Below, in pieces: positions 5,392-8,954 of a DNA stretch of 8,954 nt. Under the pieces are notes generated by a model. That model worked only from the letters and a program-made list of their open reading frames with translations, searched no databases and was not told the origin of the DNA. Within the stretch, counting starts at the first letter, position 1; every line of letters begins with the position of its first letter. The stretch lies in assembly GCA_946631535.1 (NCBI GenBank), contig CAMPAF010000114.1:1-8954 (forward strand), in the 5' to 3' direction. The stretch comes from an uncultured Verrucomicrobiota bacterium (lineage in GTDB: Bacteria > Verrucomicrobiota > Kiritimatiellia > RFP12 > UBA1067). A program made the translations under genes and the position numbers.

Positions 5392-7398
5392 ATGAAAACC
5401 CGCATATTCATCGTCGTTGTCGCATGCCTGCTATCTGCGGCCGCCGCAGACCTTTCGATTGCCGTCCCGAACATGGCGTTCGAGATCAATGCCGACGCGA
5501 CTGCCGCGCGATTTGCCTTCCCGCGGAACACCGCCGCGGACAAGGACTTCTGGCGGCTCATCCTCGACGATGGCGCCCGCACGGAGATACCTGTCTTCTC
5601 CCATGTCCAGAGGGGGCGTGCCACCCTCGACGGCGAAATACTGACCGTCACCTACGATCGCCTCGTCTCGGCCTACGGCGACACGTACGACATCGGCCTC
5701 TCCATCCGCATCGAGAAGGCTGGAGATGTACTGAAATTCACGCCTGCGATCGCCAACCGCTCCAAGGTTCGCGTGAACGAGTGCTTCGCTCCGCTCGTCT
5801 CGTTCAACGGCCTTGTTGGCGAGAAGGAGAGGGACGTCCTCTACATGCCGCGTTCCCTCGGACAGCGATCTCCAAACCCCTGGGCCAAGATGGAATCATT
5901 CACGCCGCTCGACTATCTGCACAACGAATACGAGACAAGCTGGCGGCTCCACTATCCGCAGTGCTCGATGTGCTGGCTTGGCGTAGAGTCGGGGAACAAG
6001 TTCCTCTACATGGCCCGCCTCGACGAGCAGATCCGCGCGTGCTTCCTCACGGTGCGCCACACGATCCACGGCGACGACCTCATGCCCGGCGTCGTCCATC
6101 TCCCGATGGCGCGTCCGGGCGAGACGGTGACGTTCGCCCCCACTGCGGTGGGGCTTCTCGACGGCGACTGGCGCGAAGGCGCGAAGCGCTACCGCGCGTG
6201 GGCCGACGCCGCGTTCTTCAAGGTGCGGCCGAAGGCGGAGTGGGTCAAGGACCTCACGGGCTGGCAGCGTATTGTCCTGAAGTCGCAGTTCGGCGAGGAC
6301 CACTACACCTTTAAGGACCTGCCTACGATGTTCGAGGCCGGGCACAGGCACGGCATCGATACGCTCTTTCTCTTTGCCTGGTGGAAGGACGGGATGGACC
6401 GCGCGTATCCGAAGTACGAGGAGCCGTATCCAGGCGCGTGGGCGGAGCTGAGGGCCGGCATCGCCGAAGTGCGGCGGCGTGGCGGGCGCGTGATACTCGA
6501 ATGCAACTGCCACATGATTGATCCGGCGAGCGACTTCTACAAGACGCACGGGAAGGACGTCCTCATCCGCACCATCAACGGCGACGAACACCGTCCGTCG
6601 TTCGTCTACCCCGGCTTCGGCGAGTTCCGCGCGCAGTACGGCGCAAGGCAGTTCCCGGTCGCCTGCTCCGGAACTGCGCTCTGGCGCGACACGGTGTTCT
6701 CGCAGCTTGAGCTCATGCAGGACACGTTCGACCCGGACTGCCTATTCGTGGACTGCTACGGCGCCGCACCCACCCAGCCGTGCTTCAACGACTCGCACGA
6801 GCACGGTGCGCGCATCGACCGCGAATGGCCTTGCCGCCGCAAGTTCTTCGACCGGGCCGTCGCGTACTGCGACGGCATCGGCAAGCCGCTCGCCACCGAG
6901 ATCGCCACCGACATCGCCGCGTCGTACACGCAGTTCATCCACAGCGGGCTCGGATTCGCCGACATCGCGCCGAACACAGAGCAGTTCCCAGCCCTGTTCC
7001 GCTACACCTTCCCCGAGGTGATCGTCTCCAACCGCGGTGTGCGCAACGCCGAGGGCGAGTTTGCGAAGAAGCTGCGTAACTGCCTCGTATACGGCATCCG
7101 CTACGACGCGGAGCTGTACGTCTGCCGCCGCACGATCGACGCCGCGCCAGCCTATGCGGAGACGATCGGACGCTGCTGCCGGAAGATGAGAAAGTTCGGC
7201 GAGTTCTATTTCGACGGACGTTTCACGGTACGCGACACGTCGCCGCTTCCGAGCGGCGTTGTGCGCGGCGAGTTCCTGAACAAGGACGGCACTAAGCTCC
7301 TCACCGTCCTGCACAACGCAGGCAAGAAACATGCGACCGTGAACGGCAAGCTGCTTCCTGCCGGCCATCTCTCGTTTGATGTCACTGACGCGAGATAG
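5392..7398 (+). CDS. Secreted DUF6259-like glycosidase-like TIM-barrel protein
   Basis: This 668-residue protein has a clear Sec signal peptide: basic MKTR, a hydrophobic core at residues 5-15 and probable cleavage at AAA-DL near residue 19. A beta-rich N-terminal domain (~25-270) precedes a likely TIM barrel (~280-540), with strand-like segments HGIDTLFLFAWW (~320-331), RVILECNCHM (365-374) and DCLFVDCYG (449-457). A small C-terminal beta domain ends the chain. The layout and motifs match proteins annotated with DUF6259, found in polysaccharide-degrading PVC bacteria and distantly like alpha-galactosidase-type hydrolases. D454, at the end of a barrel strand, and E503 or D507 (ATEIATDI) are candidate catalytic acids; this is inference from position only. 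The mature protein has about 16 cysteines, which suggests disulfides. The start is supported by the signal peptide and by the promoter that ends at the ATG. A heparinase II/III-like gene faces it. The substrate cannot be read from the sequence. Confidence 0.75.
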   Translation: MKTRIFIVVVACLLSAAAADLSIAVPNMAFEINADATAARFAFPRNTAADKDFWRLILDDGARTEIPVFSHVQRGRATLDGEILTVTYDRLVSAYGDTYDIGLSIRIEKAGDVLKFTPAIANRSKVRVNECFAPLVSFNGLVGEKERDVLYMPRSLGQRSPNPWAKMESFTPLDYLHNEYETSWRLHYPQCSMCWLGVESGNKFLYMARLDEQIRACFLTVRHTIHGDDLMPGVVHLPMARPGETVTFAPTAVGLLDGDWREGAKRYRAWADAAFFKVRPKAEWVKDLTGWQRIVLKSQFGEDHYTFKDLPTMFEAGHRHGIDTLFLFAWWKDGMDRAYPKYEEPYPGAWAELRAGIAEVRRRGGRVILECNCHMIDPASDFYKTHGKDVLIRTINGDEHRPSFVYPGFGEFRAQYGARQFPVACSGTALWRDTVFSQLELMQDTFDPDCLFVDCYGAAPTQPCFNDSHEHGARIDREWPCRRKFFDRAVAYCDGIGKPLATEIATDIAASYTQFIHSGLGFADIAPNTEQFPALFRYTFPEVIVSNRGVRNAEGEFAKKLRNCLVYGIRYDAELYVCRRTIDAAPAYAETIGRCCRKMRKFGEFYFDGRFTVRDTSPLPSGVVRGEFLNKDGTKLLTVLHNAGKKHATVNGKLLPAGHLSFDVTDAR

Positions 7399-7406
7399 GG
7401 TATTCG

Positions 7407-8954
7407 CTACTTTGCGCGCTCGTCGAGGGTGCGCGTGGTGCCGTCGGCCAGCGTGAGCGTGAATGCTGTCGCCTGCGGGTCCGCGTCGGCCGTCACGCCG
7501 CGCAGCACGTTCTTGCCGTCGCGGTAGGGGTATAGCACGGTGACGATGCGCTTGGCGCCGGAGAACGTGCCCTGGGCGACGGGCGTGGGAATCGGACGGT
7601 GCTCGTGCGGGCCGCCCACCCAGATGGGCATCCAGCCCTGGAAGTACGGCTCGTGCTGGCCCTTCATGTCCGTGATTTTCGCAGAGGCGTCGCTCGTCGC
7701 GGCGGCGAGACCTACGCCGTCCCCGAAGTCGCCAGTGAAATTCTGCCCGTCGATCGCGAGCTTGCATTCCTCCAGGTGCCACATGATCTCAAACGCGTGC
7801 GGACGGTCGTTCGGAGCGGTAAGGCGGTCGACCACGACGAAGAACGGCGCAAGCCCTGGCTCCTGCTTCAGGAAGAGCACGGTGCGGTCGTGGACCGTCG
7901 GCTTCTGCTGCGGGCCGTAGCCGTCCCTGTACGCCGAGCGCGCGCAGTCGCGCGCGGGAGTGGTCGAGAATTCCACGTCCGCCTTCACGTTGATGTCCTC
8001 GTCCTTCCAGCGGTACGTGCGGCGGCGGTTCTGGTCGAATCCGTCGACGCGGATCGTGTTGTGGGCGCGGGTGGAGAGAACGTACTTGCGGCAGTCTGAG
8101 CTGTCGTACATGTAGTTGCCGCCCTCGGTGAGCAGCTGCTTGCCGTAGGCGCGCATCACGAAGTTGAGCTTGTCCTCGTGCTGGTGGCCGCGCCCGAACG
8201 GTGACCCGTCCATGTAGCCCCACACGGCGTCTTTCTCCCAAGACGAGCGGAACACCACCGCGCCGGCCCACGGGAACACGGTGGAGAGGAAGTCGGGCTT
8301 CGCCCCTTCCTTGCCGCCCGTCGCGAACCAGCGGAAGTCGGCGCGTTGCGGGTAGAGTTTCGCGGCCGTGCGGCACCAGCGCGCCACGTCCATGCTGCCG
8401 CCGTCGTTGAGGCAGGGCGTGCCGCCGTTCGGCGTCGCAAGGCGCACGTACACCTCGAACATCTTCTCGAGACCCTTCCGGATGAACTCGGGCTTCTCCA
8501 GGCCAAGCTGCTCGTAGAGATCGAACACGCCGAGGTAGTTGGAGATCACCACGCCGTGGTAGCCGGTGGCGAGCTCGTACTGGAAGCCGTCGGGATACAC
8601 CTGCCGCGAGAACTCCTCGCCGAGCAGCTTCAGCGCGTACGCCTTCCATTCGGGCGCGTCGTTCAGGAACGGGTAGAGGAGCGTGATGCGCAGGAGCCCG
8701 TGCAGCTCCATGAGGAGCCAGTTGCCGTGCGTGGAGTTGTTGCGCAGGCGCCACCCGTGCTCCCAGATGGAGATGAAGTAGCGCGTGAGGAACTCGTCCG
8801 TCACCTGCGGCGACTTCGCGAAGGCCGCGATCTGGCGGCTCCAGCCGCTCATGCGGATGCCCGCCTCGATCGTGCGCCAGCAGTGCGTGGCGCCGGGACC
8901 GGCCTTCTCCGGCACGAGGGCCTGGTCGAACCAGCTGGAGATCATGTCGATCCA
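7407..8954 (-). CDS. Heparinase II/III-like polysaccharide lyase (5' partial)
   Basis: The frame is open to the window edge (three codons, W-I-D, before the Met at 8945), so this Met is probably internal and the N-terminus is missing. Counting from that Met, residues 1-~190 are an alpha-helical toroid-like region with NNSTHGNW (69-76) and FQYELATGYH (121-130). From ~220 comes the beta-sandwich heparinase II/III domain, with GHQHEDKLNF (253-262), the EGGNYMYD loop (274-281) and RAHNTIRVDG (293-302). N75, Y129 or H130, H254 or H256 and H295 lie where these lyases keep catalytic or metal-site residues. The family cleaves uronic-acid polysaccharides (heparin or heparan sulfate, alginate and similar) by beta-elimination, usually outside the cytoplasm. 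A signal peptide would lie beyond the window. The choice between PL12, PL15, PL17 and PL21-like specificity cannot be made here. Its stop codon lies 8 bp from that of the DUF6259 gene, in the opposite direction. Confidence 0.87.
   Translation of the reverse strand, partial: WIDMISSWFDQALVPEKAGPGATHCWRTIEAGIRMSGWSRQIAAFAKSPQVTDEFLTRYFISIWEHGWRLRNNSTHGNWLLMELHGLLRITLLYPFLNDAPEWKAYALKLLGEEFSRQVYPDGFQYELATGYHGVVISNYLGVFDLYEQLGLEKPEFIRKGLEKMFEVYVRLATPNGGTPCLNDGGSMDVARWCRTAAKLYPQRADFRWFATGGKEGAKPDFLSTVFPWAGAVVFRSSWEKDAVWGYMDGSPFGRGHQHEDKLNFVMRAYGKQLLTEGGNYMYDSSDCRKYVLSTRAHNTIRVDGFDQNRRRTYRWKDEDINVKADVEFSTTPARDCARSAYRDGYGPQQKPTVHDRTVLFLKQEPGLAPFFVVVDRLTAPNDRPHAFEIMWHLEECKLAIDGQNFTGDFGDGVGLAAATSDASAKITDMKGQHEPYFQGWMPIWVGGPHEHRPIPTPVAQGTFSGAKRIVTVLYPYRDGKNVLRGVTADADPQATAFTLTLADGTTRTLDERAK

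Noticed and set aside
3893..5395. A 500-codon plus-strand frame opposite the Memo-AMMECR1 gene
   Set aside because: Low-complexity Arg/Ala/Val-rich translation with no motif; the minus-strand product has intact Memo and AMMECR1 signatures.
5392..5430. Lipoprotein signal (V-V-A-C at residues 9-12) in the DUF6259-like protein
   Set aside because: The cysteine lies too close to the N-terminus, in the middle of the hydrophobic core, and a normal signal-peptidase-I site (AAA-D) follows. A secreted or periplasmic form is more likely.
4785..6314. A 509-codon plus-strand frame spanning the divergent promoter
   Set aside because: It crosses the only intergenic region and overlaps two well-supported genes in other frames; its translation is Ser/Arg/Pro-rich without domains.
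1..8954. tRNA/rRNA genes, CRISPR repeats, insertion sequences and attachment sites
   Set aside because: Coding sequence fills almost the whole window, and no repeat array, transposase motif or RNA-gene signature was seen.

Overview
This is a GC-rich, gene-dense stretch of bacterial chromosome with six protein-coding genes, two of them cut by the window edges. No RNA gene, insertion sequence, CRISPR array or long intergenic region was seen. The largest gap between genes is 38 bp. Three things together point to the PVC group, most likely Kiritimatiellota, Lentisphaerota or a relative: a hydrazine-synthase-alpha-like cytochrome of the kind common in Planctomycetes, Lentisphaerae and Kiritimatiellae, a DUF6259-type secreted glycosidase-like protein, and a heparinase II/III-type polysaccharide lyase. 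This placement is inferred from gene content, not from a marker gene.

Layout. (1) Positions 1-615 (+) hold the C-terminal end of a GltD-like FAD/NAD(P) oxidoreductase with three cysteine clusters for Fe-S centres. (2) Positions 634-3066 (+), 18 nt downstream and probably in the same operon, hold an exported HzsA-related protein. It has an N-terminal beta-propeller and three CXXCH haem-binding motifs. (3) Positions 3076-5353 (-) hold a two-gene AmmeMemoRadiSam operon: a fused Memo-AMMECR1 protein followed, with an 8-nt overlap, by the partner radical SAM enzyme. (4) Positions 5392-7398 (+) hold a secreted, cysteine-rich DUF6259-like TIM-barrel protein. (5) Positions 7407-8954 (-) hold the C-terminal part of a heparinase II/III-like lyase.

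The transcription units alternate in direction. The two convergent junctions have stop codons only 9 and 8 bp apart and no convincing intrinsic terminator. The one divergent junction (38 bp) carries a compact promoter region in which the -35 and -10 elements of the two directions overlap. The forward promoter is near consensus and places the transcript start at the ATG of the DUF6259 gene, so that mRNA is predicted to be leaderless.

Functionally, the left part is redox (Fe-S flavoprotein plus exported c-type cytochrome). The centre is the widespread but poorly understood Amme-Memo-RadiSAM module. The right part is polysaccharide degradation (exported glycosidase-like protein and uronic-acid polysaccharide lyase). 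The most promising leads are the HzsA-like cytochrome and its Fe-S neighbour, and the overlapping leaderless promoter region.
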